From positions 24,162,001 to 24,226,000 of the forward strand of contig OX463813.1 of NCBI GenBank assembly GCA_949825045.1: DNA of 64,000 nt, read 5' to 3'. Below the pieces are notes generated by a model. That model worked only from the letters and a program-made list of their open reading frames with translations, made no database searches and had not been told where the DNA came from. Origin of the DNA: Argyresthia goedartella. Lineage: Eukaryota; Arthropoda; Insecta; Lepidoptera; Argyresthiidae. This document shows, piece after piece, positions 1 to 9,700 of this stretch. The stretch's first letter is position 1, and each line of letters starts with the position of its first letter. A program made the position numbers and the translations under genes.

Positions 1-1359
1 ATCGTCAACAAAATTTAAACAATATGACCTAACCTCTGGCCCTAAAATTAAATCCATCGCCCTCGAAAATGAACCCACACTGGTTTTCAACCCCTGAGGT
101 AAAACGTTGTAAACATAACTTCTGCCTTGATATACAAAACCCGTGTATCGTTTAGATTCGTCTGATAATGGTATAGAAAAATACGCATCTTTGATATCAA
201 TAACCCCTATGTAGTTTATTCGGCGTCCCGATTGCAATATCTCACTCATTAAAGGTGTAGTTTCAACTTCCCCAACCATTCCCGTGTTTAATTGTAGTGC
301 ATCTAGCAGGATACGGACCTCCCCTGATTTCTTTAGTGCACAAGTCAATGGACTGCTGAAATCCGTAGATTGCCTGCTAATAATACCTATCTGTTCCATT
401 TCCTTCAATCGTTTTGTTACTTTATCGCGATATGCGAACGGTATGGGATAGCTTCGTTTTACGAAAGGCGTTTCATCTCTCATTTTTATCTCATGTATAT
501 ATTTATTTGTCCGACCTACCCTATCGCTAAACAACTCTGCATGTTTATTTAACACCGGCAATAACTTTGTTTTGTGTTCAACAGGTATTGATGAATTATT
601 CACATATTCCTCTATCATATTTCTACTGGTATCTTGGTTCTGTACTTCCATTGTACAACAGCAAGAATCCTGATTAGGACCAGTACCTAATGGTATTTCA
701 CACATCCGCCCGGCGCTTCGTATAATTAGCCTCTTATTACCCTCACACGTTAAACTGGCTCGCGTCTGTTGTATAAAATCAAACCCTAAAATTAAATCTT
801 TAGGCACCCTTGTTAATACTAGCATTGGAGTATCGATAACGCATTCACCCATTGTTAATGGTAACGTAACTAACTTATCAATCTTTTCCTTACTGACCCC
901 AAATGCACCTGTGATTCTCAAACTTGGGATCGGTATTTCCGTCGGTTTTCCCAATTGCCTGCACACTTCTTCGTACACTCTCCGACTAATTACACTGATT
1001 TCGCTGCCCGAATCAATCAAACTCCTTACAACAATATTCCCAATACGCACATCTATCTCAGGTAATGTCAATGTACTACATAAATCGCGCCCACACTCAG
1101 TCGAATCGTCGTCTCTGAATATCGTATGTAAACGTCTGTCATTGCGGCCTATACAATTCAATCTAGATTTTTCATCTAAACACACGGCATATCCGTGCGC
1201 TTTATGCGCTAATAATTGAATAAATTCATTCACACCCACGTTCGAATCCAAATTACACAAATCATACAGTCTATGCTTTTTTTCAATTTGATCGGCTGTC
1301 CACCCAAATCGTAATAAATATCTGAGCGCGAAAGATCCGCGCGAGTCCACTAGTTTTTT
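1..1359 (-). CDS. pol: Gypsy-type pol: aspartic protease and reverse transcriptase (partial)
   Basis: An uninterrupted frame of about 450 codons runs from the gag-pol overlap to the window edge without a stop. It encodes a retropepsin-type protease with the catalytic triad DSGS (codons at 1003-1014, context LIDSGSEISVIS). A linker and the N-terminal RT domain follow, with DIKDAYFSIPL near 170-205, VLPQGLKTS near 95-115, and the catalytic FVDD box at 1-12, exactly where the window ends. The protein would process Gag-Pol and copy the element RNA in virus-like particles. It has no start codon of its own; translation would depend on the -1 shift at 1353-1359. The intact frame suggests a fairly young copy, although gag is broken. 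Confidence 0.85.
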
Positions 1360-2328
1360 GAATTCGAACTTATCGCATTAGTCCTGTCCCTTGAACTTTG
1401 CCCTGCCTCTGTATCTCCTGAACTATCATTGCCCCTTTGGAACCCTATTGCCTTGAAACTAGCCTGAGGCTGTCTACCTCTACCGCGAAAATAACCGCGA
1501 GCGCGCGTCCCAAATTCGTTTCGTGCCTTTGTTACCGCGTTATAATTATTCCTACGACTCACCGCGTTATATCGTAACGCATTTACCCGCATAGCACGAT
1601 AATGCCCACGCATGTAGCTATTCCGCCTTACGTTATTTGTATTCATTGTCTCCGAACCATGCAACGCACTTAATCCCCCATCGACATTCCGTTCTAAATG
1701 CCGAAGGAACTCGACCGCATCTCGTATAGTCATTGGTTCCTTTCTAGCAAAAAACGCTACCTGAATATCACGCGGCAAATGTCTGAAAATCGTGTTGATT
1801 TTCTCCGTATCAGTAAACGGTATCGTAAGCTCATATATGCTATTCAATTGAGAGGCAAAGAATTCTTCCATACTTTGACCTTTCTTAGAATCAAACTTCG
1901 CAGTTAGGAATCTTTGTTTAATTAATTCCTGTTCATTATCACTCTCTGAAATCTTTTTCAAAATCCGAATAGGTTCGCCATGAGTCTCTGTATATGCTCA
2001 TTCGAACTTTTGCAATTCCTACCAAACTATCCGTTGCCCATATCAAAGCCCTCGAAGTATCTCCCGAGACTTTAATATAAGCCTTTAAATCTCTTAAGAA
2101 AATCATCGGATTTTCCGAACTCCGCCCATCGAATGTCGGCAACTTCTGTGTCATTTCCACTATGCATGATTGACGTTTTTCTACCGATTGTTCAAACGTC
2201 TCTAGTTCCTGTCTGTCAGTCTGTCTGTCCGAAGTCCTACTAGTATTGCTCGCACTAGAACCCCTTTCCAAACTGTCTAATCTATTCACTATTTCAGATA
2301 ACAATTGCGTCACCTGTCCTGACGCCAT
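1350..2328 (-). pseudogene. gag: Gypsy-type gag, split by a frameshift
   Basis: The first segment (2328-1939, 129 codons, ATG at 2326-2328) contains the start of a retrotransposon Gag domain, with LPTFDGRSSENPMIFLRDLKA. The second (about 1961-1350) continues it in another frame with the alpha-helical Gag part (FRHLPRDIQVAFFARKEP) and a basic Arg/Gly-rich tail (RARGYFRGRGRQ) in place of a CCHC zinc knuckle. The two segments overlap around 1939-1961, where one segment ends in tandem stops, so a one-base shift (or small deletion) disrupts the gene. Gag would form the particle and bind RNA through the RG-rich tail. The lack of a zinc knuckle is seen in several insect Gypsy groups. Confidence 0.75.
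1353..1359 (-). promoter_or_regulatory. -1 ribosomal frameshift slippery site A AAA AAC at gag-pol junction
   Basis: On the minus strand the gag frame reads TCA AAA AAC TAG, so the canonical X XXY YYZ heptamer AAAAAAC lies directly before the gag stop (1350-1352). A slip of -1 gives AAA AAA CTA GTG and enters the open pol frame. About ten bases downstream the bases GCGCG and CGCGC can pair around a seven-base loop, a plausible stimulatory hairpin. Confidence 0.75.
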
Positions 2329-2570
2329 TTCACTTGTTTGCGAAAGTGAAACACGCCTAGCGTTTTTTTCTAAGCCGGCCGGCCATTATTCCTGAACACT
2401 AAACCGCTGTAGCTCGTCCGAATAATTGTGAAAACAATGCCCTTTTTTTTGCTTATTTCTTACTTACAAAACTGAACTGTTTAAAATCGTTTCTACGTTG
2501 TGTTATTTTTAAAAGTAACGCGTTAGACCTTGATTCTTTTAGAATATCTAGGTATCAGGCTATCTAGGAT

Positions 2571-2590
2571 ATCCTTCGGTCTCGGCACCA
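2571..2590 (-). other. Possible primer-binding site of the Gypsy-type element
   Basis: Seven bases inside the inner LTR edge the minus strand begins TGGTGCCGAG, the TGG start expected of a primer site complementary to a tRNA CCA end. I could not match the remainder to one tRNA with certainty; a tRNA-Phe-like 3' end (TCGGCACCA) is the nearest I can recall. Confidence 0.45.
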
Positions 2591-2597
2591 GAAAATC

Positions 2598-4811
2598 TGT
2601 AACGGCATAACTGCTAAGGTCGAGCCACCGCTATCAGTAGCTATGATCGTCTATTCTATCTACCCCAAAATGAGATGTCCCGATTCAGCTGTAAGATTTG
2701 TAAGTTAAGAATGATAAGTTCGAATTTCTCGTTCGTTGAGAAGTTCGTTAGGCGTACGATAGTCGAACAAGGTTTGGTTCAGGAATTTAGAGTTTCAAGT
2801 TAGACAGAGAAAGCATATATGTCCGCAAGCCGGTAATTCGCATCAGTCAGCGGTGTATTGCGCCAGATCGATCTTTGTTGTTTTTGTTGTGTGATGGTAC
2901 CATTTATTTTTTTGTATACATATATGGGCGCTTGGAACTTCTTTTAGTGGTCGACCACGATTTGTAATGTTTGTTTGGAATATCGTATAGATATCCGTCG
3001 TAGTTTTACGACGTGAGTACTCAATGATATTTCATGTGCTCGCTAGAAGCGGCTTGTGGTGGTTCCAATTATATAATTAGTTCACGGCAATAACGATCCG
3101 AAAAGAATTTGATTTTCCGAAATGGGTTCTGAACTAGCGGTTACCTCAAAAGGTCCGTAACGTTTTGAAACCTTCAACTCTGCGCAATTTGAGCTGGATG
3201 TTATCGAAACGTAGTCATTAGCGCTTTAGGAGATCTAACCCACACCATAGCGAAATGCATACTTCGGTAAATTCCGAACTATGAATTCCACTAGCCACAG
3301 CACGTCCTCGACTGAGCCTAATCATATATATTGACTCAGCCTACACATTAGACCTCCAGCGAAATTTACATTTAATTTAAAGATGCAACTTGAATCCAAC
3401 CTGACCCAAGGCAAAGCAAAACCACCTACCCGGTCCTAAACAATGAACTTTAGACTGTAAATTGATCTCTTCGCGCGTCCCCGACAACACTCAAATGTCA
3501 AAATATCAACAGGATAGGTTATCTGTGTTGACACCGGTTTAACTTTGTTCTGAATTTGTTATTTCCATCCGCGGAACCTCATCGATCAAACAGTCTCCCT
3601 ATGCCCTGCCAACCTAGGTTTAGCCGCAACTAAACTCCTGTCTAGCCTAGTCTAAAACCTAGTGTTATACCACGTCCATTATCGACACCACTCGAAAATG
3701 GTTGAGTTTGATTTGAATGTGCTTGTATGTTTAATGACTGTGTGTGTGGGAATTTCAAAACTCGCTACTCGAAAGGAATGAGGAGAGGATTAGCCCGCGA
3801 ATATCCTAAGAGCCAATCCAGGAACCCTATGGTGAAGGAAAAAGGAATTTAGGGTCGCTCCAAGCCCAGACTCAGACTCCGATAAATTACCTAAAAGTTC
3901 TTATCTAACGACCCAAGGATAGTTTTGGAATTTGGGGTAGGTTGATATAAAGGATAGGAACCGAGGTATATCTCGGCGCTTCAGACACTCACGAAAAACC
4001 ACTGAAACTTCGCAATCACAATTCGTATAGTTCTGACGCGTAACACGGCAGACAAAACTGTTTAGAACTCGTGAAAGACGACTGTCACAGTAGCTAGACG
4101 CTGAGACTGAATGCTCTCCCTTCCCCCGCAATCGTATTTATACACCCCACATGTCTGAAAGAAAAAAATGGCGTCCTTTGCGAACACGCTCTGCCCAAGC
4201 GAAGCTTCTTATCACTAACTACACAGGGTCTAATTTCAACCATGCCATGCAGATCCGCCGTTCTACAAATTGTGTGTACGCATATTCACTATGATCAACC
4301 GTAGGTTATCACTCAAGTCATTCGGTATGGCCGATACACAAAATCTGTTGATCGCTGACCATATAAGCTTGTTGCGATTAATTAAGCCTTCCCGACCGCT
4401 AGCGCGCGAAGCAAAGACCACTAGAATGCTATTCATACTAGTCGTCTCAAACTCTCCATCTCATACCAACCAAACGCAATTGTATATTTTCAATCAACAT
4501 AATAGCTTTCTCCGTATCGTTCCATAATAACCTTCCATTATTTAGTTATTCATATTTTATTCAGCGCGCAGCCAAATCGGCTCTGATCCCTACACATCTC
4601 GCAGGAATGCGACAAAAAAAACCTGACCTGTAACCTTCCTCGAACCATCCCACGCGTCGGCTCATTGTTTTTTGCTAACTTGCCCTGAGCTACGCGAAAA
4701 CCCCAAACGTTATATGAACCGATTCTCGTATTCAAAACAGCGCGGCGATGGGCCAGCCCTCTATCACGCAGAATGAAGTATCAAATGTACCGACTCTCGT
4801 GTACCATTACA
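2598..4811 (-). repeat. LTR of the Gypsy-type element (2.2 kb)
   Basis: The two edges are an imperfect inverted pair: TGTAATGG at the outer edge (minus strand from 4811) and CCGTTACA at the inner edge (ending 2598). The inner edge is followed by the TGG primer-site-like sequence. At 2214 bp it is long for an insect LTR. No partner LTR is available to confirm the edges. Confidence 0.65.
4099..4142 (-). promoter_or_regulatory. Core promoter inside the LTR: TATA box and initiator
   Basis: The minus strand has TATAAATA starting at 4142. About 34 bases downstream is an arthropod-type initiator TCAGT (4110-4106), in the context CATTCAGTCTCAGCG. This spacing fits an RNA polymerase II start and would put the U3/R boundary near 4108. 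Confidence 0.6.
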
Positions 4812-5385
4812 TAATGTCCGCACTGTACAAAATAAAGAGAAGTGGTCCCAAAATTGAGCCCTGAGGGATGCCTCTACTAGAAGGAACGCATTTATATGAG
4901 CACCTTGATCAATCATTTTTATTAATAATAACCTGTTGGTAGCGATTGCTGAGGTAAGTTTCGATCCACTTGACTGAATTAATGTCGAATCCGTAAAAGC
5001 TGAGTTTGGTGAGCATCGTGGTTACATTAATACAATCGAATGCAAGACGACCCGAATGGCCGAATGACGACCCGAATGGCCGAGTCGGCAGTAACGCTGC
5101 CTACGAAACCAAGGGTCTCGGGTTCGAGTCCCGGTGGGGGCAAATGTTTGTTTGATGAGAACGGATGTTTGTACCCTAGTCATGGTTGTTTATCTATCTA
5201 AGTATGATATTTCTCTATTTAAGTATGTGTATCGTTGTCTAGTACCCAAGATACAGGGAATCCTAGTTTGGGGCTAGATCAATGTGTGTAAATGGTGTCC
5301 AAGGTTATTATTATTATTATTATTATTAATCAAATGCACGCGAAAAATCCAAAAGAGCCATGAATGTACCGTTGGCCTTGTCTTG
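4812..5385 (-). pseudogene. Fragment of non-LTR (LINE) reverse transcriptase, interrupted by a SINE
   Basis: Minus-strand translation gives RT motifs in two pieces. Upstream of the SINE, 5385-5331 reads DKANGTFMALLDFSRAFD. Downstream, about 5044-4812 reads AFDCINVTTML, then KLSFYGFDINSVKWIETYL and GIPQGSILGPLLFILY. These match fingers and palm blocks 2-4 of Jockey/CR1-type RTs; the YADD block is missing because the piece ends at the LTR edge. One in-frame stop lies around 4910. It is a dead 5'- and 3'-truncated copy that served as target for both the Gypsy element and the SINE. Confidence 0.8.
5045..5328 (+). mobile_element. tRNA-derived SINE (family 1) with target duplication
   Basis: The head resembles a tRNA with box A TGGCCGAGTCGG and box B GGTTCGAGTCC; the tail is (TTA)n. 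It is flanked by ATCGAATGCA (5035-5044) and ATCAAATGCA (5329-5338), a 10-bp target duplication with one change. The first 20 bases (5046-5065) are tandemly repeated at 5066. A second copy lies inverted at 59989-60236. Confidence 0.85.
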
Positions 5386-5423
5386 AGAAGCTAACTAAAG
5401 AAACTTCTTTCTTTATCGACTGA

Positions 5424-5733
5424 TAAACTAACGTTTTTTTTCTCTTTAGTTGGTCAACTATCGACAGATAGAAAACTGTAGCGTACTGCTTACTACATGA
5501 CGTGTAAGTTGATAAACTAACGGTTAAAACCTAGTAAACTGGTGTAAACTTGAATTGCAAACGAAATACCAGGGCATACACACCGCAGTGTTTGCCCTGG
5601 TATTTCGTTAGGTGAAGCTCCCGAATAGTCTCCATCTTAGCTTGACATGTAAGAACAAAAGAAACGCAAATTCTAAACCCTGTCGGTCTGGTTTACTATC
5701 TGTCGATAGTTAACCAACTAACGCGTTAGTTTA
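5424..5733. mobile_element. Foldback MITE with about 45-bp terminal inverted repeats
   Basis: The outer ends are TAAACTAACG and CGTTAGTTTA. The inner parts of the arms, GGTCAACTATCGACAGATAG and CTATCTGTCGATAGTTAACC, are complementary apart from one base. The centre holds another palindrome with TACCAGGGCA and TGCCCTGGTA, then TTAGGTGAAGC and TTGACATGTAAGAACAA, which echo the foldback family at 31627 and 43940. Confidence 0.7.
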
Positions 5734-6531
5734 CACACTAACGGTTTTGACTATCTTATGGTGACAATATTAACATCGTAATAATTGAGAAAATCAGTAA
5801 AATGTTTTATTTGTTTGTTATTATTAAACTTTCCTCTAATTATTAATTTATTACAAAAGCGAGTATTATGTCACATCAATTTGTAGTATTTCTTTGATAC
5901 GGAGTCTCAACTATAAAAATGGAAGTGAGAATTGTTTCAGTAGGTAGGTACTCTGGACATGTTGAAGCTTACTTTTTTTTTTTAGAAGAAGGAGAAAGAA
6001 TTTAGATGTTCTTTCCGTATTTTTGTATCATTGTTTTAAGAGTTTATTGTTCGTCACTTGTCGGGAAATGTTATGTTTTATTTCTGTATATCGGTTCGGA
6101 AGTATTGTTCTTGGAGTAAATTTAGTTGCAACTTTTGATATATTGGGACAAGTTTGCAGTATTGGAATATTGATTGTTGATTGTTAATATTATTTTTTGT
6201 TGATTATCTATAATTGGAGGTGGTAATTATTTTGAGTAATCTATACTGGAGACTATACAGTGCGACTTTTCATAAAGTGCACGTAACGATTTGGGTCTGA
6301 GAACATTAAAATTCATCGAAAAAATAAACTCAATCCTCCCATTTTATTAGTCATTTTTATATTGAAATATTGAATTTACTATCTGGGAACCAACAACCAA
6401 AAAAACCTTCGGAATGGAAGGGTTTTTCGTAGTGAAATTGAGCACTCATTACATCGGTGAACCATCACGTTCGGGGTTCCAATAGGTTTTTTAAATGATT
6501 AATTCCAATACTCGTTAAAAAAGAAACTTAC
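5734..6531. other. AT-rich intron sequence of GPHR, nothing recognised
   Basis: No coding potential or repeat structure was seen in this stretch. It belongs to the intron downstream of GPHR exon 6. Confidence 0.5.
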
Positions 6532-6758
6532 TTTCAGTACCCGAGCTCAGCGGGTTAGCCATACTGCCAACACTGGACCAAATATTTGTCCAAAACCCCC
6601 TATTCTTCAAAGAAGATTGGTCCAACAACCCGTATTGCTGTCTCGCTCCCACACTGTTGGCCTCCGCTAGCGCTATCCTCTTCTTTTTGACGAGTATCAT
6701 GTCCATAGTTTGAAGGAGTTTCTTCTCGACCGATAGAACGTCTGCTTCTGTTACCGGC
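6532..6758 (-). CDS. GPHR: GPHR exon 6
   Basis: Acceptor AATCAG before 6758 and donor GTAAGT after 6532; 227 nt. The first base completes the codon CG|G from exon 5; the end is phase 1. It encodes [20 protein letters not shown], then [11 protein letters not shown], then [14 protein letters not shown], matching the conserved cytoplasmic loop of GPR89 (human [12 protein letters not shown]...KKKR). Confidence 0.92.
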
Positions 6759-9700
6759 CTGATTAAAAATAAAAAATAAACATTATTGCAATCCCACTAC
6801 TATTATAAATTTGAAAGTGTGTGTTTTGATGTTTGTTAATCAACCACGCGAAAACGGCTGCACGGATGTGAACGAAATTCAGCACACAGATATACTCGTA
6901 GTCCATGTCAGGATTGATTGCCAGAGGGGAAAGAGGAAAATAGCGCAGGGGGTGACATCCCGCGCTACAAGTACAAGTGCAAGTTTTAAAACTTGCACTT
7001 GTAAAACTTGCACTTGTAAAACTTGCACTTGTACTTGCTAATTTAAAATGGCATCGGCTGCCTCTTCGTCTATATGAAAATGCATAATCCAATAATCCAT
7101 TCTCAAGCATGGGAATTAGCTAGAAAAGTAATGGAAAATTGTAACATTGAACGGGAAAATTATTTCATAAATAAAATTAATAGGTATAGAAAAATAGATG
7201 GAATATTTTATAATAGAAGTCGAAGCAACCAGTAATGTACGTAGATTTCATAACTATTTCTTGCGATGATAGTATTGAGTTTAATTGTGATAAATAAATT
7301 ATGAGTTTAAACAAAAAGGCGAAACTATTCAACCTTCGTTTTGTCGTGTACCTTTTTTGGTAACCATCGACTAAAAATGGCCATTAAACTTGACATGGGT
7401 AGTAAATTATGAGCTACATTATATGATGATGAGTCCATGCAGAGTAAGTTACGGGCATCAGAGCCCTATCTAATTAAACTTGACATGGATAATATCTAAT
7501 TAAACTTGACATGGATTAATTAAACTTGACATGGATAGTAAATTATGAGCTACATTATTGTATAGGGTATTTTTTATGTAAATGATGATTTTTGAGTCCA
7601 TGCAGAGTAAGTTGCGGGCACCAGAGCCCTATCTATCACACATGACTTAATATATTTGCAATTGTAATAGATCGTACAAATTGACAGCGGCGGATATGTA
7701 AATTTTGTAACAAACCCAAGCGTGCTTACCACAAAATCTCTATGCTAATAGTTAAAAAATAGAATATAAACTTTGTCATGAATAAATTCGAAACGACCGC
7801 CAGAATTAGTAAACGACCACCAAATTGTGTTTGGATAAATGATCACCAAACTTATTTTTATGTTTTGTGTACTTCAGCTTATGTTTTAAGTATATTTTGT
7901 TGTTCTTACGTGTTAAACCTAACAAGAAGGATAAAGGGAGCTTCGCTTCGCTCACCCCCTTTACCCTTCACCTAAGCTACTGCAGAATTTTGCACTGATA
8001 TTTTCTGCAAGTTTTGGTGATCATTTACCCATTTTGGGTAGCATTTACCCATTTTGGGTAGCATTTACCCATTTTGCCTAAAATTATTATGATGACTTTG
8101 TTGATAACTCAAAATATTTTGTAGAATTGTATAGGTTCGCGTATCAACTTTTGTGTTATAGGGCTCAGCTGGTGGTGTACTTGTACATATGTAGTTACCG
8201 TATAAATATGGCCATCGATGTATACGGGTAGTTGACAGCACCGAACCCTGAGAGGAGCGCCATCACCGTCACTCCGATCACGCCGATGCGGGACACGCCT
8301 TGCTCGATCGAGAATATGCCCTGACACATCGACATAAACTGTTTTATCTACACACGTATCATAAACCCTCTTTACTGCGTCCAAAAACCGCACGTTACGA
8401 CCAGCATAATGTTATACTACTTGATAAAAACTAATTTCTTATCTTAATATTGATACATTATGACCATAATGTATAAATTTTCGACAAATAATGACATTCA
8501 AATTTCGAACGCCGACGCCCGCCTGCGTGACGCCCCTAGTTTGTCTGTGAAGTTCGTACTAGGTACTGAACAAGCTAAACAAGTGCAGAGCATTTATCAA
8601 TGCCACAATGCCGGTCGAACATGCGGTTCCTGAACACATTAAAGGGAGCTTATGATATGTGTGTAAATAAACTAGTGTATGTAACTGTACATAATTAGGC
8701 ATTATGTATCAATCACATATACCACGATTATTTATGCTTATTTATGTACAGTACATACATAGTTTCTGGTCCCACACTAGGATACCCTGTGACGTGGGAA
8801 CCAGAAACAGCGACGTCACACACATATAAACACCTAAGACCAGGGGATTTTCATGATCGTCCTCCCCAGCCGGGGACTCGTCTCTTGGACGGAGGAGCCT
8901 CGTACCGCAACTCCACAGAAGTCGTCATGAGACACATCATCATCATCAGCATGTCAGGGAATACACTGGTGAGTATATGCCTCCTCATGTACAGTACAAT
9001 GCCCTTCAATTCAGTCCTGTGCAACCAGCACCCATTGTTTTCCTGATATTGCTATATGAGCATTACACAAAACATTGTATTTTGCATCAAGTATTAAAAA
9101 CTAAATCTCCGCCCTACCAATCCCCCCGTCTTTTCCACCGTGCCGCTTATGTTCACCACGCCAGAAATCTCTCTATTTCGCCAACAGCAGTCGTTGTTTA
9201 TGTTTTCCCCAACTTCCAAATATTATTTTACTCCGTACTTATTGCGTTCACGCCGCTAGAAAAGGTTTAGCAGCTCCAAACCTAGGCCCTGTTAATAATT
9301 CCTCCCTCCTCCTCAAACCTGGCGATAGTGGCTGGCACCTTCAGCTTAGCGTTTTGATCGACAAAGGGTACCTTTTACTTGAAAAAAATACATCTGCACT
9401 GGTGTGGACTCAACATAGTTTCTTTTGATTTTCTTTGCATAATACCATAAATCTGTACGTAAAATTAAACATTAGTACCTGGGTGACTGAGCGACTTCAG
9501 TGCGGAAGATATAAATAAAAATAAATGGCAATAAGAAATAAAAACCAAACGTTTCGGCTCGGCAGTACTTGAACCAGCAACTTTAAGATTGATCCACCGC
9601 TCAAGATTGTTTTATCTATAGTATTGCCGATGTTATTTTGCGGGAAAAGATGAAGTTCGTGAAACACGGAAAATAGCGTTTTTGTTGAGATATGACCTAG

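Larger units (their letters stand above)
1..4811 (-). mobile_element. Ty3/Gypsy-type LTR retrotransposon, 5' portion (truncated by window edge)
   Basis: Read on the minus strand the order is LTR (4811 to 2598), a primer-site-like TGG sequence, untranslated leader, gag (2328 to 1350), then pol with aspartic protease and reverse transcriptase running off position 1. RNase H, integrase and the second LTR are not in the window, so length and target duplication cannot be checked. The element sits beside a non-LTR RT fragment that begins immediately past 4811, so it probably landed in that older LINE. Assignment to Ty3/Gypsy rests on the gag-protease-RT order and RT motifs; the clade is not resolved. 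Confidence 0.85.

Noticed and set aside
5066..5145. tRNA-like sequence with A and B boxes
   Set aside because: It is the head of a SINE with a (TTA)n tail and target duplication, not a tRNA gene; the cloverleaf is incomplete.
6988..7032. Short regularly repeated units, CRISPR-like at first glance
   Set aside because: Units are directly adjacent without spacers and the host is an insect; simple tandem repeat.
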